A stretch of 64,000 bases of DNA from Parus major (Eukaryota; Chordata; Aves; Passeriformes; Paridae): the NCBI RefSeq assembly GCF_001522545.3, contig NC_031776.1, forward strand, positions 32,874,709 to 32,938,708, in the 5' to 3' direction. Position numbers and translations under genes: made by a program. This document shows, in pieces, positions 33,686 through 47,497 of the stretch (its first letter is position 1; the number at the start of each line of letters is the position of its first letter). The notes under the pieces were generated by a model. That model was not told the origin of the DNA, made no database searches, and worked only from the letters and a program-made list of their open reading frames with translations.

Positions 33686-33800
33686 GAAAGAATATTTCAT
33701 TTGAAAGGGACCTACAATGATCATTTAGTCCAACAGCCTGAGCCCTTCGGGACTGACCAAAAGTTAGGGCAAATTATTAAGGCCTCTTCCAGATGCCTTT
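33686..33800. mobile_element. LTR-retroelement-like interspersed repeat remnant
   Basis: The phrases GGGACCTACAATGATCATTT, AGTCCAACAGCCTGAGCCC and GACTGACCAAAAGTTAGGGC recur in avian LTR elements as I remember them. The boundaries are uncertain; the repeat may begin upstream, near 33590. It has no coding content. Confidence 0.45.
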
Positions 33801-35162
33801 AATAAATAAAACATTAAACAGTAAAATAGAAAATGTATTTTCTACTTTGCCAGCTAGTTTGTAATAGCTGTAATACCCGATTCTGAAAACCTCTGGAAGA
33901 AAACAGAGTTTGACTGCCTCTGGCAATGTTTGAAATATTGAAGGACAAGCTATGGAAGACAGTGTATACATTTAAGGCTTGGTTAGATTTGTAACAGGTT
34001 TCTTGGGAAGTGAGAAGGCAAAGAAAAATCATGAAGCAGAACACTGATATTTTTAATGCTCCAGATAGGACCTTTAAAGAGATAAAAGCCAAGGGACTGT
34101 CATTTCTTGTCTTTTCTAAAATTCTGCACCCACTTTGATCTCCCCTTCTCAGCGAGAACTGGTTTACAAAGTACACAGGCAGTGAGGAATGAGCATCACT
34201 GAGCTTTCCACTTTCATCACAGCTACAGAAAGCTCAGAGCTGGACAAAGCCTGGTATTTCTACTGCAAGATTTAAAGGAAGGAGCTGCACTGAAGGAAAC
34301 AACAGGAGAGAGCTTTACAGCTCTCTGGCAGACCCCCAGCTCAAGACAAGGAGCTGCAGAGCAAGTTGGGAGATTTGCAGAAATACGGGGTAGCAGCAGC
34401 AGCTGCTGTGAGTGTCTTTAGGATGATCTACTTTCCCCAAGCCTGGGGAGTAGTGACAATTCATTCAGCTCTGATTTAGGTCATTTTGTTCAGTGTTTTC
34501 TTTCTTCCACAGGAGACATGAAGGGCAGCATTTTTTACTTCCCTACATCTCCATGAACTCTCTGAAGTTGTGATCCAGGTCTGCCACAAAAGCCACCCTG
34601 CTTTCTCAAAGACACCCATGCCAATCTTATGCTTCCTGACTTTCATGCTGCTCTAACTCCCAGGCATCTGGTCCCACATGAGAGTAGTCAGTCAGGGAAA
34701 GATGCTGCTGATCTCATCTCCCCTGAAGTGATACCTTTGACAATGACTCAGAGGAGCTGTAAGCTTCCCGGACAAACTGCTCCCGCAGGAATTCGCCGTA
34801 ATAAAATCCTGCCTTCATTTATTCCTTCTGTGCTCAATGAAACACACTGCTTATCACAGTTCATTCAGGATGAATGATATAAGGAACTAACTTCTCCTGA
34901 ATGGCTTTTTAATGAAAGGTTTAAGCAATTGATCTGACTATCCTTTTTGTCAGTTCCTCCTGAGCTGACATGAGGTTCACAAAGGGTTCACACCAGGTTC
35001 TCATGCTCAGATATTTTGGCTGTTTCTGTGAAGGGGAAAAGCAGTTGAGCTTTGAGTTTCTGAACACAGAATTTATTTATTTGTGGGCTATTGTCAAAAA
35101 AGATAGAACAGATTTACCAATATACCTGTTAGCTTTTTCTTTCCCGACAGGAAAAACAACCA

Positions 35163-35300
35163 AGGCCAGGTTGCATGGGGCCATGAGCAGCCTCACCTGG
35201 TGGAAGAAGTCCCAGGCCTTGGCAGGGGGTGTGGATGAGATGAGGAATGAGATGATCTTTAAGGTCACTTCCAACCCAAACCTTTCTGTGATTCTGTATG
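35163..35300 (+). mobile_element. CR1 LINE fragment, 3' end
   Basis: This short 5'-truncated CR1 copy ends with ATGATCTTTAAGGTCACTTC, CAACCCAAACC and TGATTCTGTATG. The plus-strand frame encodes KARLHGAMSSLTWW and later FKVTSNPNLSVIL, the decayed C-terminus of CR1 ORF2. A small insertion repeats ATGAG/GATGAG just before the tail. It is antisense to LRP1B. Confidence 0.87.
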
Positions 35301-38300
35301 AAGGCAGACTTGAGGCACACACAGCAAAATGTATTTAACTGCCATTATTTCTACACCTCCTGCATGACAGGAAAGCATTTTGGCTGCAGTGGGTTCCCAG
35401 ATATGTTTTCTATGTACTTCTGTAATATATAAATCCTGTCCTGCTCTTTTTATAATGACAATATATACTGGAGTGTACTGCCAACCTTTCAGGACTCTGT
35501 GAATTAAAATTTACTGATTATGTAATGTTGATAAACATCAAAAATACAGAGCTGGTGCAAATCAAAGAAACTGGCTGAAGTTTACATGTAGAAAGTGCCA
35601 GAAAATACACCAGGGGGATAAAAGCAGAGCTGCTGTTGTCAGTTCAGGACTTCCCAATTTGAAACAACAAAGGATCCTGTCACATAGTTCATCAGAGAGT
35701 GACCAGGAGCTACCAGTGCAGTGTTTCCTGGGAAAAAGGGAAATGCATCACTGAGCACTGGGAGAAGTGTTTCCCAGAGAGGAAGTGTTGATGTCAAGCC
35801 CCAGGATGCTCCTGAGTGCTTTCCTTCCAGGAGGCAGCTGCAGGCAGCTGTGCACACCCCGATGGATACGTGGAGAATTAGCTCAGCTTTAAGCAGAATC
35901 ACAGCCTGAGGGATTAGCAGGGGAAGGGAGAGCTGCAATCTGAGGGGAGACTGCAAATTTTCGTCTTGATTGGTGCCAGGGGATGAAAATGAAGAGGAAT
36001 TATGACTGCTGTCTATGAATATATCAGAGGATCAACAGCGGGGAAAGAGACAATTTAAACTAAAGGGCTATTGGCAGAAGTACAAATGAGTATAAATTGC
36101 CCATTAATAAATTCTGGCTGAAAATGAGAAGGTTCTTAGCTATTACCATAATCAGGTTCTGGAACTCCTCTTTGAGTGCGAACAGCAGGGACAGAAAATA
36201 AGTGCTCGCTTTTGACATGGATCATGATAGACCAAGAAAAACCAGCATATGGAAAGGGCCCTGAAATACCAGAAACCATTTATATGACCCAGGAGCTTCC
36301 TCCACTGTGTTCCTCAAGCAACATACTACCTAAAGCTAAAACACCAGTTTTCATTATGGAACTAAGATCAATCCTTTTTTTTTTTTTTTGTCTTGTGTCT
36401 GAAATATACCCAAAGGAAACTTACAGAGCTTGTTTGCTTACAGTGTTACTGGGCTGTTTTTCTAATTGAACTCTGTTCATTCTCTTTTCCCCCCAAAAAA
36501 TTCATATTCTTTTCAGCAGCTTTGTGTTTCAGAAATTTACTTGATCTTATCTCTGTATTATTCAGTTTTTGTGATTCAATATTCATACACTGATGTCTAG
36601 ACTATTCTTATCACACATATGCCATAAGCCTTATTTTTTTTCTTTTCTGGTTTATGTTTTGAGTTTTTGAAGAACAACCCTTTCACAAATTAGACTTTGT
36701 TGTAATCTACCCTAAGTTTTTTGTTTGTTTGTTATTGTTGATGCTAGAGACACAATATAAAGGTTCATGGATTGCTTCTCTGGCAGAAAAGGATGGCTTG
36801 GTTGATAGAATTCAACTGCTGGACTGAAATAATGCAGCATGTTTTTATCTTACATTTGTTGGTCATGTTATTGGTTTTTAATATCTTACCATAAAAGAAA
36901 AAAAGACAGAACTGTAATGAACTTTGTCAGACACGTCAGCCCATAAATGGGAGATGCACCCCAGAAAAAGAACATGGAAATCAGAGATCAGGCTCATGCC
37001 CTTCCAGCCCTGCTGGGGGTGATCTCTGTCAAACTCAGCAGAGAAGCACAAGGAGTCAAATTCTCAAATGTTGTTTTTATTAGCTCCTAGAATAAACCAT
37101 CCATTCAGAAAAATAAACTGGGATATGTTAAAGACTCAGACATTTACAGTTCAAGTCTGTAGCCAGTCCCAGCTGCCCTGCCCCAGGAGCCATCAGGCAG
37201 CACAGGATTCCTGTACACTTCACAGACAGGGTAATCAGGCCCCAGAATAAGTTAAAAATCTTGTTTTTAACAAGAAACATCTGCATCCTGAACTCTGACA
37301 GTAAGCTAAAGCCAGTTCTAAGTCCTGGGTATAACTGCAAGGCTTTTCCTTCACACAGCTGAGATGTCTAAGTCAGGACTGTCATTAGCTAATTCCATGT
37401 GCTCAAACTCCTGAGGGAAAAATCTCTTTCTAAGGCTGGAGTGTTAAACAATATTTTAAAAACAGAGGGACAGAAATGATTGAGAATGGTGCTTCATCCT
37501 GGCTACCAGGCTGCTCCTAAATTTTCCATAAAATAGTTACTGGAGAAAATGCATTAACAGATTTCTGTATCTCCACCCTTTTCCATTACTACAACCATCA
37601 GGAGCCTTTTTGCCAGCAGTGTTGGTTCAGCCTGAGAGCCCTTGATGCAGCAACTGGTGCATCCTGTGGAGGAAAGGCTGTGATGTGTCAACAGCCCTGA
37701 GGCTCGAGAGCCTGGGCAGTGCTGTTTGTCCCCTCCTAAACAACTGCTGTGAGGACAATGCTCTCATGTAAAGCCTGAGCAGCAGATTTTTTGTCAAGTT
37801 AGTTATTATTTATTTCTTTAAATGACCTTAATACTCTGTGTCAGAGCTCAGCCCCATCAGCAGGAGAACCTTGGCCTGCAGAAACAAGTGATGCAGGAAG
37901 TTTTACTTGGAAAAGAGCAGCTCAAGGCGAGCGTGGTGACACATGGGTTGTACTTCACAAATTCACCTGATGCATCTCAACCCTCTATTGTATCTTTCTC
38001 CACATCACTGTCTGTGTGTTGGCAATCAGTCACTGAACAACTTAATTTGTTATTTTAAATAGATATTACAACGTGTTTGTCTGTTTTATGATTACAGGAA
38101 AATTACATATCTTGTTTAATCTGCTTGTCAGTCTGCACACAACCAGAAGTGTCTTGCTGTGATTATTGTTCAGTGAAAATGGGCACATCTTGCTGAGTAA
38201 GTTCAGCCTGCTTCTGAGTAACAAGATATTACTTAGAAAAGACAGATTTTTTTCCCCTTTTTTTGTCTTTTCTTGCTGTAATTTTCAACATATTGAAGTC

Positions 38301-40673
38301 AGAGAGAAGGAATATTGAAGGAAAAAACCCAAAGGTTAAATAAGGAAATAAAATCTTCCATAACATTCAGCACTTCCTTTCAGACATGAGTATAACCATC
38401 TTAAAAACATTACTGAACAGTATCTCCCTACCTAGCTCATGGATAAATGTATTTTTCAAGGATGTGCTATTGAAATTTCTGCCTGCCTAAATCTTGACCT
38501 ACAATATTTGGCTCAGCTTCAAAACAATTTGTTTTATGTGGTGTTCTTCAACCATAGCATCACACAACACTTTAAAAGATGAGATCAGCAGGTAGGAGGC
38601 ATGTAGAGAAATATTGACTTCACCTGTGGAAATGGCTCATTATCCTGACCTTTTGCTGTTTTAGTTATACCTTGGCTGCCATACACAAGCATAAGCTAAA
38701 GAAAAGCTCACATGGTTATAACAAACTGGGTAAATGATTTCATGACTGAAGAGAGTAATTTATCTGGTTTTTAACCTGGATGGAAAATATAGATTTGAAA
38801 AAAATTAGCTATGAGAAGAATACACATTAAAGTTTATATAAACCTGTTTATAGTTTTAGGCATTTTCAATACTATTCATCACATGAATTTTCATTGTATT
38901 GAATACATGTTCATTGAGGTACAGATAATAATCTTTAATGAGATATGAAGCCTAACAATACTAATGTTAAAAGGCCAAAGATGAAAGTTGGGAGTGACAA
39001 AGTCTGTGAATGGCAGGATGGATAAACTACAGAGGTCCAGAAGTCAGCAGGAACAGATCACCTGGGCTTTTTAGTAGCCTGGACTTAGCTGTATGAAATG
39101 CATTTCCAGAATTAGCTCACAATTTCTCAGCCTCGTAAGTAAATTGCAGTTCAGTGCCTGGGGAATGCTTGGACACCAGAGCAGCAATTGGCTGGCAGGA
39201 GCAGAGCAGGCTCTGCTGGAGAAAATGCTCAGGAATGTTGTGTAAAGGATGTTAGGAAGCTTCTCAGGGGCAGCTCTGGAGATCCAAGTTGAGGAGTCTG
39301 TCCCTGACGAGGCAGGTCCCTCTCCTGGGTTGTCCCCTCCCCAGGAACACAATTCCACTCATCTGGTCACTGGGTGACAAGGACTTCTAAGTGGAAAAAA
39401 TGTGACTTCCTGTGGTTTTATATGTTTTCCAGATTTATTTATGGGAATCCAGCTCACAGTACAGCATCATCAATGTGCAGTGTCTCAGTCTCCTGCAGAG
39501 GACTGAACCATCTCACTCCCTCACGAGGATCAGCTCTCCCAAAACCAACACTGTGATTTCATACATGGATTTCTGGGAATGTCCCACTCCAATGGCCCAC
39601 AAGGATCAGCTGAAAACATCTAATGTGCTTCAAGTGGATATACCTCAGCATGGCAATGCCACATTCCCTCCATGTGGCACACCAAGATGCCTCAGTCTTC
39701 TTCTGGAACAACAACTTTTAGAGATAAATAACAAGTTTAGACTCTCTTTGTTCTGTTACTTCATCAAGTGCTGTAGATATAATGGTGCAACAGAGCTGGG
39801 AAGGGTGTGGAACTTTTAAAACATTGCAGAGAGGCCAAAAGAGAATTAATTTTCTTTTACTGATACCTGAGGGTGAGGGGGATGAAGAAAAAGGAAAAAA
39901 AAAGGAAAAAAAATGCTAGTGTCTTTATTTACTTTACTTGGTTCATAGTTATGTGGAAAAATATAATTAAATCATTCTGAAATCACAAAAGACACCTAGA
40001 ATAGCTTTTCCCAGTGCCCAATTTCATGCCTCTTCATGGAAGTAGTACCTCAGAAATTGCTTCTCTTCTTGAACACAACTACACTTGACAGATAAAATCC
40101 TCAAAAAATTGCCAAGCAGAAACCCCAGGCTCATGAGGCAGAGCCTTCCTGGAAACTCAGCCAAGGACTTGGAATCAATTACAAAAATAGCAGCAGGTTC
40201 CAGGGAACCAAACATGAGATTCAGTAAGTGAATGTTGTTTATGTGCAAACAAAACCAGTGAAGGATAACAGAAAGGCTTTTAAGTTAGAAGCAAAATTAA
40301 AAATTGGTAGCAAGGAAAACTTACACTGGAAAAATAAAATTCTTATTCAGTTGTTGACTGTTTTTATTCCAAGGAGACAGATATTTGTATCCTGGACTGT
40401 GGTAGGAGCTACAATAGGTGATATAAGTGATACATTCCCTCACAAGCAGATGTTCAATCAGCTAAAGAGGATGAACACTTACATTTTTTACATTTTAGCA
40501 AGCAGGGTGGGATTCAAGCTGACTTTAGGAGTATGTTTGTCCCATTGGAAGTGAACAATTCATGACAAATTGTACTGTAAGTTGTCTATTGCTGCTGGTG
40601 CCTGGAATGACTCACAGCTGCCACTTCTCAAGGCACTGTTGGCAGTGATGTCCTGGTGTTTCTCACTGGTGGG

Positions 40674-40756
40674 GTGTCACCATCTCACATCTGTGTCACC
40701 ATCTCACATCTGTGTCACCATCTCACATCTGTGTCACCATCTCACATCTGTGTCAC
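40674..40756. repeat. 19-bp minisatellite, four perfect copies
   Basis: The unit CATCTCACATCTGTGTCAC occurs four times head to tail without a mismatch (40681, 40700, 40719 and 40738), preceded by a partial unit GTGTCAC. Perfect identity suggests a recent or still variable array. There are no unique spacers, so it is not CRISPR-like. Confidence 0.96.
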
Positions 40757-43525
40757 TGTGCACAAGTGCAGGTCCAGAGGAGCCAGGAACCATCACATCC
40801 CAAAGCCTTGGACATCACTGTGACTCAAACCTGCTGTCCCAGTGTTTGGGAGAGCACACACAATTCCATCTTTGGTGATTTGGTGTCACCCCACCTGGCA
40901 TCCAGCTGGGATTGCTCAGCAACAACTTTTCCAGGAGCACCAAAGAGAGCAGCAGCTGAAAACACGGCCAGCAGCAGCACTGCAAACTCTGGCAAACATT
41001 TGCTGCCATTTCACCATGACTCATCTTCCCTTGCTGCATTTCTTATATTTTAACCAACTAATGGGCCCTTAGCCTTTGGCAATGTGTGATTGATTCGGTG
41101 GCACTGAGCTTGAAGGCAACAGAAGGCCAAGAACTGCTTTTTATTCATTTCTTCATTCAGCTGCAAGTCAGAGACCTGCCCAGCTCATCCTTATTGCCCA
41201 TGAATATTATTACCATAGCCATGCAAAATATATGCAGGAAACCTTAATTTTACTGAATATTTTATGTAGGATAGCATTATTCGGTATTTTTTTTTATTGT
41301 AAGTTCCCCAGCTGTTGTTTAAGGATTTTTTTTTTTTAAAAAAAAAGCATTTCAAGTCTCTGGAGCCCAAAATAAAACCCTTCCCTTTTCCCATCCTATA
41401 AATCAAAGAACTGATGAACAGAAAACTCCAGTGATGAATCATTGCAGCCACCTGTAGCATTTATGATCAAGTAGAGTTATATTTTTATGTAGCTGCATGT
41501 ACCTCTGCTTGTAAAAGAAAAGAAAAATGGAGTTTTTCACAGAGGATGTCATTTACACATTTTATTAGTGGCCATAATATAAATAAATGTAATCCCTGTA
41601 TCCTGTCCCTTGCTTCATTCTCTGGGCCACAAGCAGAAAAGGCTGAGAAAAAAGTTAATAAAACATGATGATTCTCAGTGGCAATTTCAGCATTCCAGAG
41701 CCCGAGATTATTGGAGGCACAGCTGCAAAGGATAACACTGAAAATGAGAGGTGATGTGCTTTGGAGGTTGAAGGGCACCACAAAGATCAGCCCTGTTTCC
41801 AGCTCCTGAGAATAAATGTGGAATTTCCAAGGTATTTACACAAGGGCTCCGTGCATTACTTCAACATTCAGCTACTAGATTCTGGCACATTAAAAGTTAA
41901 CCTGGCTCTTCTCTTCCCTGGCTTCTCAAGGGAGAAAAAAGCAAAAGAAGAGGGGAAAAAAACAAAACAAAAACCAACAAATGTCTGTTTTGTTTTGTCT
42001 TTTTTAATTTTCCAGAGTCTTTTTCTAAATCCTCTGATTATTTCAGAGAACAGTCCAACTGTGCCAAGGGCTTGGCTTAAGACAATGAATACAGTTTTGG
42101 TGTGGATCACTGCTTCTCTCAAATGCTATTTTGAGATATTCTCTCCTTAAAGTACAGAAAACTCCTAGACTGGTGCAGCTTTTCACAATTTCCTCAGTAG
42201 AAACTCAGGAGGTGGATGTAACTCCAGTTGCTCTTGGCTCATTCCAGGTTTGGCAGAAACCCTCATTATTTCCTCCTTAAAGAGCTGTTAAGCTCCACCC
42301 ATGTAGGGTTCAGTAGGCAAAGCCACCTGCATCCTAATTATGGAGTTAATCAACAAATGTATCACCTTAGCTTTTATTTGTACCTATTTTTTACATCTCA
42401 GAATAAATTTTTGCAAGATTAGGACTACTTGGAAATAAAATTATTCAGTATAAGTGTACCATTAGGATTACTCCAATACTGTTATCTCTGTATTTTATAT
42501 AAGTAAAATCTAGATTTACAACCATCAGTTCTAAATAACTATCTGCAACAAATTTTTCAGATAAAAGTAATGTTAAAACACCTTTAATTTTGTATATATA
42601 TATTCATTATATTCTATTTATTAAATACAGAATAAATATTTTGCAATATTTAAAGGTATTTTTAAAATACCTAAATTACAGGATTCTCCTACCTAGTATT
42701 AACATTAGAAAACAGAGGTCTTACTGCTTGGGAAAATGAATAAAAGATTCATTTACTCCTCTGTAAAGGCTTCTTACAGGAGATGCTTTCAGCATGCTGT
42801 AACCTTGGAGTGCCATTTGAAGAACTTTCAAAAAGAGTTGTGTTTTACCCTCATAAACCATGGTTTTGAAATCAGAAAAAAATGCCTCATTTTTATTTCC
42901 TCTTGTGTATTCTTGAGCAGATCGAAGAGCAAGAAGCAAACCTCCCTCCTGAATCACAGCTGTGTGTTGGTGAGCTCCTGCTTATGCAGTCAGAGAATTC
43001 CAGAGCAGCTTTTGTCACTAAATAACACAAAACTTTCCCAGGAAGAGCAGGAACCTTTCCCAGCTGTGGAATATCTTTAGTTGGGATTAGACTTTCTCTT
43101 CTGCTTGACTTAGTGGCAGAACTTCTCAGAGGATGCTCAGACTACAAAGAGACTTTTCCTCCACTGAGAGAAGTACTCTCAGCATCTCTAGAAAATTCAA
43201 TCACACTGGGAGCTGGAACAGCCACCACAACAAATACACACTTAGAAAATCACCATTTTTTTCCCTGAAAAGTGATGCTAAAAGAAAAACAGTCTGAAAA
43301 CACCTTGTCTACAATATTTTTTATTATTGCTACTGGACTTGTGCCTGGAAAATGGTTCTGTTTACATGGTTTTGATAGCTAAGTCCTTATGTGTGAAGAG
43401 ACACACTCAAATATGTTTAGGAAACATCACTGAAACAAACTTAGGGCTTAATTATCTCCTTGCTGTTCCCTGTTACCAGTAAAAGCTTAAGCATACCTAA
43501 AGATGAAATTGGAATAGCCAAGAAA

Positions 43526-43615
43526 TACAAAAAAACAAAACAATTAAAAAAAATTGCAAAAAAAAAACCAAAACAGAACAAAAAACCCAAAACCAAACAA
43601 AACAAACAGAAAAGG
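43526..43615. repeat. A/C-rich low-complexity tract
   Basis: It has A-runs separated by C or CC, with AACCAAAAC-like words, on the plus strand. It is similar in style to the tract at 48350. Confidence 0.88.
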
Positions 43616-46600
43616 AATACATTAATTATTTATTTACTGGCTTTTAATAAAAGCCATTAAGTATCTGAATATCTGTAATGTAAAGAAATCTGAATAGATG
43701 ACTGCTGTGAAAATAAAGAAGCAGTTAAAGAGGGAATGATTTAGAATGGTTGCAAGATAATTAAAGTCTACATGAAAAAACAGAAGTTGAAAATTAAATT
43801 GAGAGAGCAGTTGCAGCAACAGCAAAATTTAAATGTGCACACTTCACCTCCACTTTTTCTAACAATCAAAATATAATAACTGTACTCAAATTTAGAAAAA
43901 AAATCTTGCTTTATTCTGTAAAGTCTATTAGCTTTTTTTAAAAAAAATTATTTATTTATTGTCCTGTTTGGACACATCTTTTATATCTCCCAAATTTTTA
44001 ATTTTGCTCATTGTCCCTTCCTCCACCGCACTACCAAATGTTCTCCATTCTGAACACATTCAATTAATAAAAAGCACCATTTTCAACTTCTCCCAAACTT
44101 TTTCACAGCTCTGTCCAGCACACAGAATAAAGGACACCAGAAACAAAAGGCTTTTCTTTCAACTGCCCCTAAGAAACAGGGCATGTCCAACTAAAAGAAA
44201 AATGTACAATACTTGCATAACTGTGAAAAACAATTCCACTACCACATTTAAAAGAGGAGAGGTTTCAGAGGTCAAAATTGTTATTTTGCAGCATTTTTTC
44301 CTTTCTTGTTTCAGCTGGTGAGGTTGTAGGAAAAGTCAGATTACAAAATTCATTACTGAAAACTCCACACTGTTGCCTGACTACACCTGTGCAATTAATT
44401 AAAACTATTCAATATGCATTAAATCAGATGTATTTTTTTTGTTTAATGCTTTAATAACTACTGTGAGTGAACTCCAGCCACTGCTGCTGGCCTCCCTCTG
44501 CAGCTGTGGGACCACATCTCCTCAGGGCAGGTTACCACCAAATGCTTCCATCCTGAAGCCTTGCAAACAACACAATTTTCATTATTTTAATCAGTTTTTT
44601 CCTGTGTCTATGTGCCAGTGGCATTTGAGAGATGAGGAGACAGCAACTCTTACTTCCTTTTTCAGTCCTTCCACACATCCCTCCCCAGACTGAGGAGAAG
44701 GACAAATCCAGCAGCCTTCAGTGGCTAAACTTCAGTTCACAAGCAGCTTTGATTATATCTTCAGTGTAGTGTTAGTGGTTGTTGTACATGCATTTCTTTT
44801 AACATGAGACAGAAAACTGGTTTTGTGGATGGGAAGAAAAAGCTGCTGGTTTGCTACTACAGTTTTGGTGCTAACTTGCTTTTTCAGCTCTGTCATGTTT
44901 CCCTTTCCTAAACAGATCCATTATCAAAGGCACACAATGGGAATCACCCCATAAGAGATCCTATTTTTAGAGAATACAGTAGATCACAAGAGGAACCTGC
45001 ATAAAACCCACAGAAGGTTGTTTTCTTCCGTCCCAGAATTAACCCCACTGTGGCACAGCATTTATATTTGCAATAATATAGCTTAAAGTAATAGTTAAAT
45101 ATCTGGGGAGAATCCTCCAGCTCTGTCCCACAGAGCCATCCTCTAAGGACCTGCTCCAAAGTGATGCCATCACTTTGCCCTCCTCTGTAGCCCACAGGGT
45201 AACTCCAGATCTGTGGTACAACACATGGTGTGGCTGCAACCTGTGAAAGCAGCAGCTTCAACTTTAATCAGATGAATTTGGAATTTACATAAATCCAGCC
45301 ATACATATTTAACACACAGCTCCAGAACTCCTTCCCATGCCTCACTGTCTCCTGCAAAGTCAGCCTGATGTAGCCTGCAACATCCAAGGAATCCTAAACC
45401 AGATCACAACCCAGAAAAAAAATAATCTGTATCCTCACAGTCACATCCAGTTTCAAGTGATGTCTTTTAAGTGGCTGATGAATGGACATTATTATAAAGA
45501 TGTCTACAAGACAAGTCTATTGGAGGATCCTGAATAAAATAAAGACTTCAAATACCATTAAAGTTAATGAATTGGGTCAAGGCAGGTAATTTATCACCTG
45601 TCTGAATTGGAATCCAATCTGTGGCATCCTTTAAAAAAAGACACATTCAAATGAGGTGGTGCTCTCAGGGAAGTTCACAGTGAAGATAATCATAATTTAA
45701 ATGAGGAAATGCCTGCACAGTTTTTTGCAAAGTCTGACAAGGGATTCTGTGCAAAAGCAGCATGGTAAGCAAAAGCAAATTTCCTCAAATTAATTTGACC
45801 TTGATGAAAGGCACATATTTTTATCAATCAGACCTAACAAATATTGACTTTAGGCATTAACTGGAGACATACATAAACATTCAGGTTGTTGAAACAGTTG
45901 TCATGTTCATTTTCCTTCTGAAATCACAGTTTGCTGATGAAGATCAAACTGAACTGAACCTCTTAAAAAAACCTGTGGTGCCTCATGAAGCAAAAGTCGC
46001 ATGGATTGGTCTTCTCTGTCTATCAGCCACTAAGAAAAGATGTGTCACACAGGCAGTGGAAGCTGGAGCCAGCGTGCTGCCTGGGATACACAGATCCAAC
46101 ACTTGGTATAACCATATCCACACTGGGCCCTGTGCCACGGCCCATCCTCGTTCAGCAGCACCAGCTGGAGCCTGGGAGGGCACTTTTGCTTCTGAATCCC
46201 CTTCACCTTGGAGGTTTCACTTCCATGGGAAGGCCAGCAAAGCAGCTTGCTTCAAGGAGCACGATTTATGGGTCACCAAGCAGGGGACTTGCCTTAAAAA
46301 AGACTAACACACAGTCACTGCTTAATTCTGAAAAATCTGAAAGATGAAAAAAGCATTTGAATGGTACTTTGTATTCCCCGCTCTTTGTGGAGGCGGGAGG
46401 GGAGGAGAGCAGCTCGTGTACAGTGGTGCTGTCGTCTTTCAAGTCACTCGAACAGAATCCGAGTGAAGAATCCACCCTCACCCTGGGAGAAGCAAGATTC
46501 CACAGTGCCCAGGCACTCACTGAGCAGGCACAAGGTCTGTCCTGCCAAGTGGGGCACGAGCACCAGGCTAAGGCTGGGAGTCCCTACAGGAAACCTCCCT

Positions 46601-47420
46601 GCTCCTCCCTCCTCTGAGCCCAAAACCTGCTCTGAACTGTCACATTCCCTGGAGAAGGCAAGAGCAGGGACCACAGTGGCAGCCAAGCATTTGCAAACAT
46701 TCCATAAGGTGAGAACGAGACTGGACTTGAGTACAAAAAGGCTTCTTCTGTACCACAGTATTCAGGCATCTATTTTGTGTCATATCCAGCCTTCACTAAA
46801 GAAACACCTTGAGGCATGGCTATGTTGACATTTCAATTATGTTGCATTTAAATAGATTTTGTTGTGCTGAGTCTTATGTCTTGCTAAAATACTTCCCCTT
46901 CTAAATATAGAGTTATAGAGTTATTTACTAAGGTAAATTCTGACAGGGAATGGAAGCAGCAAAGCAGAAAGTCACAGTATTTGCCTCCCCTTTTTTAAAA
47001 ATTCTCTCTGTCTCTCTATTTTTCATCTGCTCCATGACTGGAGGCTGTGCACAGAGAGCACTGCAAAGACAGGAGCAGAGCTCCGTAAGGAATCTTCACA
47101 ACAGATTTCACTTGAGGAATGGCAAAAGAAGGTTTCTTTTCTCCTAGTACTGGCTGTAAAATGAGCTGGAGATCAGCCTACCTACTCCTGCAGGAGTGGC
47201 CAAAAAAGGTCCAGACCAACATAAGAAATCTGTGAACAGCCTGGGAATGAAAGGCTGTGACTCAGGGAGCCACTCAGACAACCAAGTACGCCAATACTTT
47301 TCCCTCAAATACTCTTGAAGCTTATAGGAAGCAAGAGAAGCAAGGAACTGGCAGACAAAAATTGCCTCCATAATTTAGCAGCCTGTCTGTAATGACTGAC
47401 TTCTCCACAAGCCATGGAAA

Positions 47421-47497
47421 CGTCAAAGCCTCTGCTAGCAGAGTTTGCAGCGCTCCCTTAAACGGCTCGTGCGCAGCGAGCCCTCGGGAACCTGCGG
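47421..47497. promoter_or_regulatory. CpG cluster with small GC hairpin
   Basis: Eight CpG dinucleotides fall within 77 bp, in an intron otherwise almost free of CpG. GGCTCG (47464-47469) and CGAGCC (47477-47482) form a 6-bp inverted repeat around a 7-base loop. No open frame or TATA-like element is associated. A regulatory role is inferred from the CpG retention only. Confidence 0.3.

Noticed and set aside
40674..40756. CRISPR-like array
   Set aside because: The copies are directly adjacent with no unique spacers, and the context is a vertebrate intron.
41326..41346. T12A9 self-complementary run
   Set aside because: Simple homopolymer junction; expected often in AT-rich introns.
46361..46828. 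155-codon open frame on the plus strand
   Set aside because: Overlaps open frames in other phases and on the other strand, lacks any recognisable motif, and lies in slightly GC-richer sequence where stops are rarer.
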